64,000 nucleotides of DNA. Origin: Frigoribacterium sp. CFBP 13712. GTDB taxonomy: Bacteria > Actinomycetota > Actinomycetes > Actinomycetales > Microbacteriaceae. The notes under the pieces are model-generated. The model was given only the letters and a program-made list of their open reading frames with translations, did no database searches and had not been told where the DNA came from. A program made the translations under genes and the position numbers. The stretch covers positions 98,399 to 162,398 of the forward strand of contig NZ_JACYVH010000004.1 in NCBI RefSeq assembly GCF_014842255.1, given 5' to 3'. Of the stretch, positions 44,659 through 53,968 are shown one piece after another (position 1 is the first letter of the stretch; every line of letters begins with the position of its first letter).

Positions 44659-45756
44659 CTACTTGATGAGCTCGATGGCGCTGGCGACCTCGGTCGACAG
44701 CTCGCTCGAGATGGGGGCCGAGCCGGCGGCGTCGGCGGCGACCTGCTGGCCGTCCTCGCTCGTGACGTAGCTGAGGTACGACTTGACGAGCTCGCCCTGC
44801 GCCTCGTCCTCGTACGACTCGCACGCGATCAGGTAGCTGATCAGCACGATCGGGTAGACGCCGGCCTCGGTCGAGGTGCGGTCGAGCTCGATGGCGATGT
44901 CGCCCTCGCCCCGGCCCTCTTCGCGCGGCGAGGCGTCGACGATGGCGGCGGCCGCGTCAGCCGAGTACTCGACGAACTCGTCGCCGACCTTGATCTTGGC
45001 GACACCGAGGTCACCGGCGCGCGAGGCGTCGGCGTAGCCGATGGTGCCGTCGCTGTTGGTGACGGCGTCGATCATGCCGGTGGTCTGGTTGGCGCCCTCA
45101 CCGCTGTCGAGGGGCCAGACTCCGTCGGCCTCCTCGGTCCACACGTCGGGCGCCGTGGCGTGCAGGTAGTCGGTGAAGTTCTCGGTGGTGCCCGAGTCGT
45201 CCGAGCGGTGCACGGCGGTGATGGCCGTGCTGGGCAGCTCGGCGTCGGGGTTGTCGGCGGCGATCTCGTCGGCGTCCCACGTGGTGATCGTGCCGTTGAA
45301 GATGCCGGCGATCGTGGCGGGCGAGAGGTTGAGCTCGTCGACGCCCTCGACGTTGAAGATGACCGCGATGGGCGAGACGTAGGCGGGCAGCTCGACGATG
45401 TCGGTGTCGGGCGTGCAGCCGGCGAAGGTGCTCGACTCGAGCTCCTCGGCCTTGAACGCGCGGTCGGAGCCGGCGAAGTCGGCGGCACCCGAGATGAAGC
45501 TCTCGCGCCCGCCGCCCGAGCCCTGCGCGTCGTAGTTGACGGTGACGCCCTCGTTGGCGGTCTGGAAGGCGGCGACCCAGGCCTCCTGGGCCGACTGCTG
45601 CGACGAGGCGCCGATGCCGGAGATCGTGCCGGACAGGTCGGAGGATGCGCTCTCGGAGGGGCTGGTCGAGCCGCCTTCGTTCGAGGCGCAGGAGGCGAGG
45701 AGGACGGTGCCGACGGCGGCGATCGCCAGGACGGTACCAGTGCGCTTGAGTTTCAT
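44659..45756 (-). CDS. pstS: Phosphate ABC transporter substrate-binding lipoprotein PstS
   Basis: 365 residues. Signal peptide with lipobox LASC (about 21-24), then the PstS fold: GTISGIGASSQQSAQEAW, YDAQGSGGGRESF, SPATIAGIFNG and AVHRSDDSGTTENFTDYL, the last being the classic phosphate-binding loop. It captures phosphate at the outer face of the membrane. AAGGA precedes the ATG. Upstream is a four-unit PHO box. No pstC, pstA or pstB follows; the next gene is convergent, so this is a lone copy, the transporter proper being elsewhere. Confidence 0.94.
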   Translation of the reverse strand: MKLKRTGTVLAIAAVGTVLLASCASNEGGSTSPSESASSDLSGTISGIGASSQQSAQEAWVAAFQTANEGVTVNYDAQGSGGGRESFISGAADFAGSDRAFKAEELESSTFAGCTPDTDIVELPAYVSPIAVIFNVEGVDELNLSPATIAGIFNGTITTWDADEIAADNPDAELPSTAITAVHRSDDSGTTENFTDYLHATAPDVWTEEADGVWPLDSGEGANQTTGMIDAVTNSDGTIGYADASRAGDLGVAKIKVGDEFVEYSADAAAAIVDASPREEGRGEGDIAIELDRTSTEAGVYPIVLISYLIACESYEDEAQGELVKSYLSYVTSEDGQQVAADAAGSAPISSELSTEVASAIELIK

Positions 45757-45817
45757 CGGGTTCCTTCGTGAGGTGCTGAAAGCAAGGGATTCGAGGTGCT
45801 CAGAAGAATCTGACTGC

Positions 45818-45861
45818 AGCTCGTGTCTCACTCACGTCCTGTCCGTGTCCTGTCGGTGAAC
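45818..45861 (-). promoter_or_regulatory. PHO box, four 11-bp direct repeats
   Basis: On the minus strand four consecutive 11-mers occur: GTTCACCGACA, GGACACGGACA, GGACGTGAGTG, AGACACGAGCT. The GTTCACC unit is the actinobacterial PhoP-binding consensus and the 11-nt periodicity is diagnostic, which predicts induction by phosphate starvation. Confidence 0.75.
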
Positions 45862-45962
45862 GGACGGTCTCAGCACGGTCACGATCCGACGCGCGGGCGC
45901 GGAACATCGCCGGCGCAGAACGGCGCCGGCTCGGAGCAGCGTCAGCTCAGAGCAGCGTCAGC

Positions 45963-46733
45963 TCAGAACAGCGGCCAGGGCACCGCCGACGACTCCCCCG
46001 ACGGTGCGGGGAACCGGCCCGCGCCCAGCAGGGTCTCGAGGCGCGCGATCGTCGCGACCCGCGCCTCCTCGGTCAGCAGGCCGGCCAGCTCCACGCCGAG
46101 GTCGCCGTCGAGGTCGGCGCGGAGTCGTCGGAGCGCCGCCGTCTCGTCGTCGTCGAGCTCGTCGCCGATCCAGCCCCAGAGGACGGTGCGGAGCTTGTGC
46201 TCGACATGGAAGGTCAGACCGTGGTCGACCCCGTGGCGGCGGCCGTCTGCGAGGGCGAGCACGTGGTCGCCCTTGCGGTCGGCGTTGTTGACGACGACGT
46301 CGAACACGGCCATGCGGCGGAGCGCCGTGCTGTCTTCATGCACGAGCGAGACGGGCCGGTCGTCTTCGTCGGAGCCCTCGAGCACCGTCCGCCAGCCGGT
46401 TCCCGGCACCTCGTCGGTCGGCAGCAGGTCGACGGCGGGGTGCTCGGGGTCGATCTCGCACCAGAGCTGGACCATGCCGGGCCCGTGCGGTCCGTCGCGC
46501 AGCCAGGTGCGCGGCACGATGTCCCAGCCCAGCGCCTCCGAGACGAGGTGGGCGGCCACCTCGCGCCGGGCGAGGTCGCCGTCGGGGAAGTCCCACAGGG
46601 GGCGTTCGCCGCGGCTCGGCTTGTAGACGACCTCGCGGTCGCCGATCAGCCCGACGAAGGTCGCGTTCGAGGCCGTGGTCAGTCGCGCCGTGAGCTCGAG
46701 CTCGGCACCGTCGAGGTCGACCTCGTCGGTCAC
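45963..46733 (-). CDS. SCO1664 family protein (phosphatidylinositol-kinase-like fold)
   Basis: 256 residues. GDREVVYKPSRGERPLWDF (about 30-48) and MAVFDVVVNNADRKGDHVL (about 141-159) are the conserved nucleotide-like and catalytic-loop motifs of this actinobacterial family. The kinase-like fold is known; the substrate is not. GTG overlaps the stop of the DUF3090 gene (GTGA). It forms the conserved trio with that gene and the phosphomutase, a set often found beside the mycothiol gene mshC elsewhere. Confidence 0.88.
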   Translation of the reverse strand: MTDEVDLDGAELELTARLTTASNATFVGLIGDREVVYKPSRGERPLWDFPDGDLARREVAAHLVSEALGWDIVPRTWLRDGPHGPGMVQLWCEIDPEHPAVDLLPTDEVPGTGWRTVLEGSDEDDRPVSLVHEDSTALRRMAVFDVVVNNADRKGDHVLALADGRRHGVDHGLTFHVEHKLRTVLWGWIGDELDDDETAALRRLRADLDGDLGVELAGLLTEEARVATIARLETLLGAGRFPAPSGESSAVPWPLF

Positions 46734-47365
46734 CAGAGGTCGCCGGCGGGGCAGTCGTGGCCCTCGGGGTCGAGCGGGTTGCCGCAGCGCGGGCAGAGCG
46801 GACGACCGGCGCGGACGATGCCGAGCGTGCGGGTGGCGAAGGCCCTCGCGGTGCCCACGGGGATGCGGACGCGCAGCAGCTCGGCGGGCTCGACCGCCTC
46901 GGCCAGCATGGCGAGCTCGGGGTCGTCGGCGGACGGGTCGAACGAGAACCCGTCGAGACCGCCACCGGCACCGGGCTCGGTGTCGGCGGGCTCGGTGCCG
47001 TCGTCTTCGATCAGGGGGAACGCCTCGATGACCACCTGCGCGGTCGACGGGTCCCAGCCGAGGCTGATGGCGCCGGTGCGGAACTCGGGGGCGACGGGCT
47101 GGTCGAGGGGCTCGTCGTCGAGCAGCTCGGCCGGTGTGTCGGTGGGGATGGTCACGGGGTTGCCGCGACCCTCGGCCGCCTTGAGCTCGTCGAGCAGCTC
47201 GTCGACCTTCTCGGCGAGCACCGCGGCCTGCTGCTTCTCGAGCCCCACGCTGACGACGCGGGCCCCGGCACGGACCTGCAGGTAGAAGGCGCGTGCCCCC
47301 GGCTGACCGATGGTGCCGACGACGAAACGGTCGGGCCAGTCGAATCCGTGCACGATTGTTGGCAT
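46730..47365 (-). CDS. DUF3090 family protein
   Basis: 211 residues. FDWPDRFVVGTIGQPGARAFYLQV (about 8-31) opens the DUF3090 domain; the C-terminus has FATRTLGIVRAGRPLCPRCG and a second cysteine pair CPAG, a likely zinc ribbon (CPRCG...CPAG). Function unknown. TAGGAT at 47372-47377 is 6 nt before the ATG, so the mRNA is leaderless. Confidence 0.88.
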   Translation of the reverse strand: MPTIVHGFDWPDRFVVGTIGQPGARAFYLQVRAGARVVSVGLEKQQAAVLAEKVDELLDELKAAEGRGNPVTIPTDTPAELLDDEPLDQPVAPEFRTGAISLGWDPSTAQVVIEAFPLIEDDGTEPADTEPGAGGGLDGFSFDPSADDPELAMLAEAVEPAELLRVRIPVGTARAFATRTLGIVRAGRPLCPRCGNPLDPEGHDCPAGDLW

Positions 47366-47482
47366 GCGCTCATCCTACGAGCGCGACCCGCCGAGTGACC
47401 CGGGAGGCGCGGTGCCGGTCAGGCGCGACCCGCACCTCCTGAAGGCGCGAGGCGCGGCCCCCCTCAGGAGGCGCGGCGCCGG
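47366..47482. repeat. Intergenic spacer with two copies of the abundant motif
   Basis: GGGAGGCGCGGTGCCGGTCAGGCG and CAGGAGGCGCGGCGCCGGTCAGGCG are extended copies sharing a GCCGGTCAGGCG tail, so a longer repeat of about 25 nt is present. The region separates the phosphomutase from DUF3090; no gene is seen. Confidence 0.6.
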
Positions 47483-48169
47483 TCAGGCGTGCCCCGCACC
47501 CCCGCCCACGGGTGCGTCGCCCGTCGGGGCCACCGCCCGGAGCCACGACAGGTCGCCCGAGTCGGTGTTCGTCGCGATCACGTCGGGCCGGTGCGCGCCG
47601 TACCGGACGATCGAGACCGAGGCGGGGCCGACCGAGACGCGCTGGAAGAGATCGAGGTGCATGCCGAGAGCGTCGGCGAGCACCGACTTGATGATGTCGC
47701 CGTGGCTGACGGCGACCCAGACGGCGCCGGGCCCGTGCTCCGCCTCGATCTCGGCGTCGCGGCGGCGGATCGCGGCGACCGCCCGCGACTGCATCGTCGC
47801 CATCGCCTCGCCGCCCGGGAACACGACGGCGGAGGGCTGCGACTGCACCACCGACCAGAGCGGCTCTTTCGCGAGGTCGCCGAGCGAGCGACCCTGCCAA
47901 TCGCCGTAGTCGCACTCGGTGATGCCCTCGTCGAGCGGGCTGTCGAGCGGCCCCTGCTGGCGGTCGATGATGAACGAGGCGGTCTGGCGGCACCGGTCGA
48001 GCGGGCTCGACACGACCGCCACGACCGGGACGTCGGCGATGCGCTCGGCGGTACGGGCCGCCTGCTCGCGGCCGACGCGGTCGAGATCGACGCCGGGCGA
48101 GCGACCGGCGAGCAGACCGCTGGCGTTCGCGGTGGTGCGGCCGTGCCGCACGAGGAGGACTGTTGCCAT
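47483..48169 (-). CDS. MSMEG_4193 family histidine phosphatase/phosphomutase
   Basis: 228 residues. Histidine-phosphatase active site LVRHGRTTANASG (H9), SSPLDRCRQTA (about 54-64), and VSHGDIIKSVLADA (about 153-166). The family is the first member of the actinobacterial trio with DUF3090 and SCO1664-like proteins. Start at 48169, 7 nt after TAGGCT, with no ribosome site. Confidence 0.9.
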   Translation of the reverse strand: MATVLLVRHGRTTANASGLLAGRSPGVDLDRVGREQAARTAERIADVPVVAVVSSPLDRCRQTASFIIDRQQGPLDSPLDEGITECDYGDWQGRSLGDLAKEPLWSVVQSQPSAVVFPGGEAMATMQSRAVAAIRRRDAEIEAEHGPGAVWVAVSHGDIIKSVLADALGMHLDLFQRVSVGPASVSIVRYGAHRPDVIATNTDSGDLSWLRAVAPTGDAPVGGGAGHA

Positions 48170-48237
48170 ACCCCGGAGCCTACGGGCGACCACCGACGGG
48201 CGGGCCCGCTGCCGACGCACCCGCTGCCGGCGCACGG

Positions 48238-49257
48238 CTACGGGCGGTTGGCCACCAGGGCCGTCGCGTACGACGGGAACCACACGCCGGCGGCCGGGCC
48301 GCCCCCGCACGGGCCGTCGCTGGCGCCCGGCGTCTTGATCCAGAGCTGGGCGTCGAGCTTGCCCGTGCCGCTCGTGCGGTGCGGGTTCACGCCGAGCCCG
48401 GCGCCGGGCGCGTTGCACCAGGTGCCCTTCCAGCCGCGTCCGTTGCGGGAGACGTCGATGACGTAGTTCGCGCCTCCTACCGCCTTCGACACCTTCTGCG
48501 CGTAGGCGTTCTCGGCGGCGACCGGGTAGTAGTTCGAGACGTTGGTCGCGAAGCCCCGGGCGACGCCGACCCCCGCCGCGACGAGCCGCTTCGCCATGAC
48601 GTCGGCGGGCACCCAGTTCGAGTTGCCGGCGTCGATGTACGAGGGGACCCCGGCGTTGCTCAGAGCCGTGACGGCCTTCTTGATCAGGGCCTCACGACCC
48701 GTCGCGAGCTCGGGGCAGCTGCTGAGGTGGGCGAGCGCGTCGGGCTCGACGATCACGACGGCCTTGTGGCCCTTGAGGGTGTCGGCGATGCGCTGGTTCC
48801 AGGCGAGGTACGCGGTGGACGACGCCGCGCCTCCTCCCGAGTAGCCACCGCAGTCGCGGTTCGGGATGTCGTACGTGACGAAGACGGGGGTCGTGCCGGC
48901 CTTCTTCGCCTCGGCGAGGTTGTAGCGGACGACCTCGACGAGCTGCGCGTCGGTGTACCACGAGCCCAGCCAGATGGCGACGGACTGCCCGGCGATGGTG
49001 CGGGCGGCGGCGGCGTCCTTCGTGCGGCCCTGCTTCGCCAGGGCGTCGGCGGCGCGCGAGGCCTCGCTCGACTTCTGCACGTAGAGCCCGCCCGCGTAGA
49101 TCGTGCTGGTGGGGGCGGTCTTGATCGTGGCGCGCGTGACGGTGGCCGTGCCGGTCGTCGCGGCGTCAGCCGACGAGGCCGGGACGATGGAGGCGAGGCC
49201 TGTGGCGAGAACGAGTGCACCGACGGCGACGACGCTCGCGAATGCGAGACGGGTCAT
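48238..49257 (-). CDS. Secreted glycoside hydrolase family 6 (cellulase/endoglucanase)
   Basis: 339 residues. Signal peptide ending near ADA (about 31-33), then the GH6 domain: VTYDIPNRDCGGYSGGG (about 127-143) and VIVEPDALA (about 170-178, proton donor region), and the C-terminal LWIKTPGASDGPCGGGPAAG. GH6 enzymes cut beta-1,4-glucan with inversion. No cellulose-binding module is present. AAGGAT lies 7 nt before the ATG. Confidence 0.93.
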   Translation of the reverse strand: MTRLAFASVVAVGALVLATGLASIVPASSADAATTGTATVTRATIKTAPTSTIYAGGLYVQKSSEASRAADALAKQGRTKDAAAARTIAGQSVAIWLGSWYTDAQLVEVVRYNLAEAKKAGTTPVFVTYDIPNRDCGGYSGGGAASSTAYLAWNQRIADTLKGHKAVVIVEPDALAHLSSCPELATGREALIKKAVTALSNAGVPSYIDAGNSNWVPADVMAKRLVAAGVGVARGFATNVSNYYPVAAENAYAQKVSKAVGGANYVIDVSRNGRGWKGTWCNAPGAGLGVNPHRTSGTGKLDAQLWIKTPGASDGPCGGGPAAGVWFPSYATALVANRP

Positions 49258-49415
49258 GGGATGGATCCTTGCGGGGTGTCGGGCCTCGGGTGTGGGCGGA
49301 TGTGCTCACGGCCTCACCAAGTGCACCATGTCTCGTCGCGCGGCGTAGCCCCGTCTTCGGGGCACAGCGGATATCGGACAGCCGTCCGCCGAGGAGGCGC
49401 GGTGCCGGTCGGATG
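49258..49415. other. Promoter region of the cellulase gene and tRNA flank
   Basis: About 160 nt. It contains one copy of the abundant motif (49391). No clear operator, such as a CebR box, is seen. Confidence 0.3.
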
Positions 49416-49500
49416 CGGAGGGCGTGGGATTCGAACCCACGAGACATCTCTGCCCACTTGTTTTCAAGACAAGCTCCATCGGCCGCTCGGACAGCCCTCC
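49416..49500 (-). tRNA. tRNA-Ser (anticodon UGA)
   Basis: 85 nt. Acceptor GGAGGGC/GCCCTCC, anticodon stem CTTGT with loop CTTGAAA (anticodon UGA, reads UCA), long variable arm GTGGGCAGAGATGTCTC and T arm GTGGGTTCGAATCCCAC. CCA not encoded. It lies close to the HAD hydrolase and serS genes on the same strand. Confidence 0.95.
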
Positions 49501-49656
49501 CGGCCTGCACGGGGCGTACCCCGGCGACCGCCGCCGAGTCTACCGGACGGCGCCGGAGGCGCCAGGGGGCGACCATGAGCGCGAAGGCGGGCGTGTGCGG
49601 CCAGGCCGGGCGGGTGCCGACGCCCGTTATGGCCGGACTCGCCCGGGTTCTGCGAC

Positions 49657-50493
49657 CTAGAGCGTCGCGAGCGCCGTCGCCAGGCCGTCTTCCAGGTCGC
49701 TGCCGGTCTGCTCGCTCGCGACCTCGACCACGTCGTCGGGCGCCTGACCCATGGCCACGCCGCGACCCTCGGCCGAGGCCCAGCGCAGCATGTCGATGTC
49801 GTTGCGTCCGTCGCCGGCCGCGAGCACCCGGTCGCGCGGCACGTCGAGCCACCCGCGCACCCGCTCGAGCGCCGTGGCCTTCGTCACGCCGTCGGGGGCG
49901 ATGTCGAGCCACGCCGTCCACCCGACGTTGTAGTTCACCTTCGACAGCCCCATGCGCTCGACGACCTCGAGGAACTCGTCGGTGCCGTGGTCGGGCGACA
50001 CCACGACGACGCGGGTCGCGGGTCGCTCGCCCAGTCGCTCGAACTCGACCTTCTCGGCGTTGCCGGCGGCCTCGATCACCGGGAACGTGCCGCAGTAGCG
50101 CATCACCCCGTCGCGATCCTCGACGGCGTAGCCGCCCTCGGACAGGTTCGAGCGGATCGTCGTCAGCACCTCGGTGGGATCGAACTCCTCGACGAAGACC
50201 TGCCGGTAGCCGGTCGGCGCCGTCTCGTCACGGCCGAGCGTGATGGCCCCGTTGGCGCAGACGACGTAGTCGGAGACCAGACCGAGCCGCTCGAGCACCG
50301 GCAGCGTCATCGACACCGAGCGACCGGTGGCGATCATCACCTGGTGGCCGTCGGAGGCCAGGCGCCGGATCTCGTCGGAGACCGCGTCGCTGATCGTGCC
50401 GGTCTCTTGCATGATGGTGCCGTCGATGTCGAGGCAGACGAGCCACTGCTCGTCGTCGGGCAGAGCCGCCGCAGCGGCCGAGGCGTTCGTCAT
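49657..50493 (-). CDS. HAD superfamily hydrolase, Cof subfamily
   Basis: 278 residues. HAD motif [11 protein letters not shown] (about 19-28), motif II MIATGR (about 53-58), motif III near KATALERV (Lys), and motif [14 protein letters not shown] (about 226-237). Cof-like phosphatases dephosphorylate sugar phosphates or nucleotide cofactors. Its ATG overlaps the serS stop (ATGA), so it is expressed from serS. Confidence 0.92.
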   Translation of the reverse strand: MTNASAAAAALPDDEQWLVCLDIDGTIMQETGTISDAVSDEIRRLASDGHQVMIATGRSVSMTLPVLERLGLVSDYVVCANGAITLGRDETAPTGYRQVFVEEFDPTEVLTTIRSNLSEGGYAVEDRDGVMRYCGTFPVIEAAGNAEKVEFERLGERPATRVVVVSPDHGTDEFLEVVERMGLSKVNYNVGWTAWLDIAPDGVTKATALERVRGWLDVPRDRVLAAGDGRNDIDMLRWASAEGRGVAMGQAPDDVVEVASEQTGSDLEDGLATALATL

Positions 50494-51755
50494 GCGACCG
50501 GCTCGATGATCTCGAGGCCGCCGAGGTAGGGGCGCAGCGCCTCGGGCACCACGACCGAACCGTCGGGCTGCTGGTGCGTCTCGAGGATCGCCACGAGCCA
50601 GCGCGTCGTCGCCAGCGTGCCGTTGAGCGTCGCGACCGGCGCCGTCTTGCCGCTCTCGGTGCGGTAGCGGATGTCGAGGCGACGGGCCTGGAACGTCGTG
50701 CAGTTCGAGGTGCTGCTGAGCTCGCGGTAGGTGCCCTGCGTCGGCACCCAGGCCTCGATGTCGTACTTGCGGGCCGCGCTCGAACCGAGGTCGCCGGCCG
50801 CGACGTCGATCACGCGGTAGTGCAGACCGAGTGCCTGCATCATCTGCTCCTGGAACCCGACGAGCGCGAGGTGCTCGGCCTCGGCCTGGTCGGGGTGCAC
50901 GTAGGTGAACATCTCGAGCTTGTTGAACTGGTGCACGCGCAGGATCCCGCGGTTGTCGCGACCGGCGGCGCCGGCCTCGCGGCGGTAGCAGGTCGACCAG
51001 CCGGCGTAGCGGATCGGCCCCGACTCGACGTCGAGGATCTCGTCGGCGTGGTACCCGGCGAGCGCGACCTCGCTCGTGCCGGTCAGGTAGAGGTCGTCGG
51101 CGGGCAGGTGGTAGACCTCGTCGGCGTGGGCGCCGAGGAACCCGGTGCCGGCCATGATCTCGGGGCGCACGAGCGTGGGCGTGATGAGCGGCGTGAAGTC
51201 GTTCTGGAGGGCGAGGTCGAGCGCCATGTTCATCATGCCGAGCTCGAGTCGGGCGCCGATGCCCCGCAGGAAGTAGAACCGCGAGCCCGACACCTTCGTG
51301 CCGCGCTTGATGTCGATCGCCCCGAGCTTCTCGCCGAGGTCGGCGTGGTCGAGCGGTTCGAAGTCGAACTCGCGTCGAGTGCCGACCTCGCGCAGGGTGG
51401 TGAAGTTCTCTTCGCCGCCCGCGGGGACCCCGTCGATGATCGGGTTGCCGATCGCCCGGATGGCGCGGTCGAAGGCGGCGTCGGCCTCGGTGGACTCGGC
51501 CTGCGCGGCCTTCACCCGGCCGGCCAGCTCTTGCGCCTGGGCGACGAGCGCCTTCTTCTCGTCTTTCGGAGCCTTCGCGACGGTCTTGCCGAACGCGTTC
51601 TGCTCCGCTCGCAGCTCCTCGAACGCCGCGATGGCCGCCCGGCGGGCCGTGTCGGCCGCGACGGCGTCGTCGACCGCCGACTCGGACTCACCCCGGGCAC
51701 GCTGACTCGTCTTGATGAGGTCGGGGGCGTCGCGCAGCAGCTGGGGATCGATCAC
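50490..51755 (-). CDS. serS: Serine--tRNA ligase
   Basis: 421 residues. N-terminal coiled-coil tRNA-binding arm (about 25-105), then the class II catalytic core: motif 1 around [20 protein letters not shown], motif 2 [20 protein letters not shown] (about 251-270) and motif 3 [15 protein letters not shown]. It charges tRNA-Ser with serine and selenocysteine tRNA. Start GTG lies 6 nt after TAGGAT, leaderless; the diverging lipid kinase uses an equivalent box. HAD gene follows with a 4-nt overlap. Two tRNA-Ser genes are in the same window. Confidence 0.96.
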   Translation of the reverse strand: MIDPQLLRDAPDLIKTSQRARGESESAVDDAVAADTARRAAIAAFEELRAEQNAFGKTVAKAPKDEKKALVAQAQELAGRVKAAQAESTEADAAFDRAIRAIGNPIIDGVPAGGEENFTTLREVGTRREFDFEPLDHADLGEKLGAIDIKRGTKVSGSRFYFLRGIGARLELGMMNMALDLALQNDFTPLITPTLVRPEIMAGTGFLGAHADEVYHLPADDLYLTGTSEVALAGYHADEILDVESGPIRYAGWSTCYRREAGAAGRDNRGILRVHQFNKLEMFTYVHPDQAEAEHLALVGFQEQMMQALGLHYRVIDVAAGDLGSSAARKYDIEAWVPTQGTYRELSSTSNCTTFQARRLDIRYRTESGKTAPVATLNGTLATTRWLVAILETHQQPDGSVVVPEALRPYLGGLEIIEPVA

Positions 51756-51761
51756 GCGACC

Positions 51762-51810
51762 ATCCTAAAAGAGATTCGCCGCGCCTCCTCGGTCCGGCGT
51801 CGCCTAGGTT
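51762..51810. promoter_or_regulatory. Divergent leaderless -10 boxes of serS and lipid kinase
   Basis: TAGGAT (51762-51767, minus strand) is 6 nt before the serS GTG and TAGGTT (51805-51810, plus strand) is 6 nt before the kinase ATG. A copy of the abundant motif lies between them. Confidence 0.6.
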
Positions 51811-51816
51811 TGCTGC

Positions 51817-52869
51817 ATGACGACCTCCTCCTCCCCCGCCGAGAGGCCCTCGTCGACCGAGGCCCCGTCGGCCGCCTCCGAGGGTGGGGCGGGTCGGGAT
51901 GCGACCGCCGTGCGGACGGCAGCCGTGGTCTACAACCCGATCAAGGTCGACCTCAAGACCATCCGCGCGTCGGTGCTCCGGCACCAGGACGACGCGGGGT
52001 GGGGCCCGACGCGGTACTACGAGACGTCGAAGGAGGATCCAGGAGGCGCGGTGACGGCGACCGCGCTCGCCGACGGTGCGTCGATGGTGATCGCGGCCGG
52101 CGGCGACGGCACCGTCCGGGCGGTGGCCGAGGCGCTGCGCGGGTCGGACGCCTCACTCGCGCTGCTGCCCTCGGGCACCGGCAATCTGCTGGCCCGCAAC
52201 CTGTCGCTCACGCTCGACCGCCTCGACGACTCGATCGCGACGGCCTTCCGAGGCCGCGACCGCGACATCGATCTCGGCGTCGTGGACATCGAGCGCGAGA
52301 ACGGCGACCGCGAGACCAAGGTGTTCGTCGTGATGGCGGGCGTCGGGCTCGACGCCAAGATGCTCGCGAACACGAACGACGAGCTGAAGAGACGGGTCGG
52401 CTGGCTCGCCTACGTCGACGCCATCGCCCGGGCGCTGCGCGACGACAACAAGATCGACGTGCGGTACCAGCTCGACGACGGCGAGACGAAGACGATGAGC
52501 GCGCACACGATCATCGTCGGCAACTGCGGCCTGCTGCCCGCGAACATCATGCTGCTGCCCGACGCCGCCGTCGACGACGGCATCTTCGACATCGTGGCGC
52601 TGAGGCCCGAGGGCGTCATCGGCTGGGCGCAGATCTGGATCAAGATCGTGTGGGAGAACGGGGTGCTGCGGCGCAGCCACGTCGGGCGCCGCATCATGGC
52701 CGCGAACTCGCGCGAGGTGCGCACGCTCCGCTACAACAAGGGGAAGAAGCTCGTCGTGCGGCTCGAGAGCGCCCAGGACTTCGAGATCGACGGCGACTCG
52801 GTGGGCAAGGCGGTCGCGCTGCGCGCGGTGGTCGACCCCGGGGCGCTCACGGTGCGGGTTCCCGCCTAG
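51817..52869 (+). CDS. Diacylglycerol/sphingolipid kinase family protein
   Basis: 350 residues. VVYNPIKVDLKTIRASV (about 36-52) and the catalytic GGDGT loop (AAGGDGTVRAVAEAL, about 92-106), then GTGNLLARNL (about 127-136), are hallmarks of the DAGK_cat (LCB5/YegS) fold. It phosphorylates a lipid or polyprenol with ATP; substrate unknown. The N-terminal 32 residues are low complexity. Confidence 0.92.
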   Translation: MTTSSSPAERPSSTEAPSAASEGGAGRDATAVRTAAVVYNPIKVDLKTIRASVLRHQDDAGWGPTRYYETSKEDPGGAVTATALADGASMVIAAGGDGTVRAVAEALRGSDASLALLPSGTGNLLARNLSLTLDRLDDSIATAFRGRDRDIDLGVVDIERENGDRETKVFVVMAGVGLDAKMLANTNDELKRRVGWLAYVDAIARALRDDNKIDVRYQLDDGETKTMSAHTIIVGNCGLLPANIMLLPDAAVDDGIFDIVALRPEGVIGWAQIWIKIVWENGVLRRSHVGRRIMAANSREVRTLRYNKGKKLVVRLESAQDFEIDGDSVGKAVALRAVVDPGALTVRVPA

Positions 52870-52939
52870 CCGCGCTGGGGCCGCCGCGCCGGTGCCCGAT
52901 TGGCCGCGCTGGCTCTGGCGGTCGCGTCCGGGCCGCCCG

Positions 52940-53899
52940 CTACGCCGGGTCGACGCCCGACACGAGGCTGCGCAGCCAGTCGCGGGCGTCGACGAAGGCC
53001 TCGTCGTCGTACCGGGGCGACACCTCGACCGGCGAGCCGTCGGCGCGCGGGTACGAGCCCAGGAACGTCACGTTCGGGCTGAACCGCTTGAGGCCGAGCA
53101 GGGCGTCGGCCACGCGTTCGTCGAGCACGTGACCCTCGAGGTCGATCACGAACCGGTACCGGCCGAGGGCGTCGCCGATCGGTCGGGACTGGATGAGACT
53201 CAGGTTGATGCCCCGGGTCGCGAACTGCTCGAGCATGTCGACCAGGGCGCCGGCGCCGTCGACGGGCAGCTCGACGATCAGGCTCGTCTTGTCGGCGCCG
53301 GTCGCCGGCGGCACGGGGACCGTGCGGCTGACCAGCACGAAGCGCGTGACGGCGTTCGCGTTGTCGCCGATGCCCGTCGCGAGCACCTCGACGTCGTGGT
53401 GGGCGGTGATGCCGGGCGGTGCGACGGCGGCGTCCGCCTCGCCCTGGCCGCGGTCGGCGCGCAGCAGATCGGCGGCGGCCGCGACGTTCGAGCTGGCCGG
53501 GATGTGACCGTGGCCGGGCAGGTTGGCCTCGAGCCAGAGGTGGGTCTGGGCGTAGGCGACCGGGTGCGCGTTGACGACCCGCACCTCCTCGAGTCGGGTG
53601 CCCGGCCGGGCCACGAGCACGAAGTCGACCCGCACCAGGTACTCGCCCACGATGCGGAGGCCCGGCACGGTCGCCAGTGCGTCTTGAGTGGCGCTGACGC
53701 CGCCCTCGACGCTGTTCTCGATCGCGATCATGGCGGCGGTGCTGCGACCCGCGACGACGTCGGCGAGCGCCTCGCCCACGTTGTTGACGCTGCGCCATTC
53801 GGCACCCACGGCCTCGGGCACCTGCTTCAGCGCGGCCTCGGTGAACGTGCCCGCCGGGCCCAGATAGCTGTAGGTCGACGAGGAGGCGGTGGTCGGCAT
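52940..53899 (-). CDS. pheA: Prephenate dehydratase
   Basis: 319 residues. Catalytic part (about 10-185): YSYLGPAGTFTEAAL, MIAIENSVEGGVSATQDAL (TRD-like threonine replaced by Ala/Thr region) and a C-terminal ACT domain (KTSLIVELPVDGAGALVDML, INLSLIQSRPIGDALGRYRF, the usual ESRP motif as QSRP) for phenylalanine feedback. It makes phenylpyruvate in phenylalanine synthesis. TAGGCT lies 7 nt before the ATG. Confidence 0.93.
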   Translation of the reverse strand: MPTTASSSTYSYLGPAGTFTEAALKQVPEAVGAEWRSVNNVGEALADVVAGRSTAAMIAIENSVEGGVSATQDALATVPGLRIVGEYLVRVDFVLVARPGTRLEEVRVVNAHPVAYAQTHLWLEANLPGHGHIPASSNVAAAADLLRADRGQGEADAAVAPPGITAHHDVEVLATGIGDNANAVTRFVLVSRTVPVPPATGADKTSLIVELPVDGAGALVDMLEQFATRGINLSLIQSRPIGDALGRYRFVIDLEGHVLDERVADALLGLKRFSPNVTFLGSYPRADGSPVEVSPRYDDEAFVDARDWLRSLVSGVDPA

Positions 53900-53968
53900 G
53901 TCCGAGAGCCTACTGAGGCCTGTGGAGACCCTGCGACGAACGTCGGCGGCTGGTGCCAGGATGACCTC

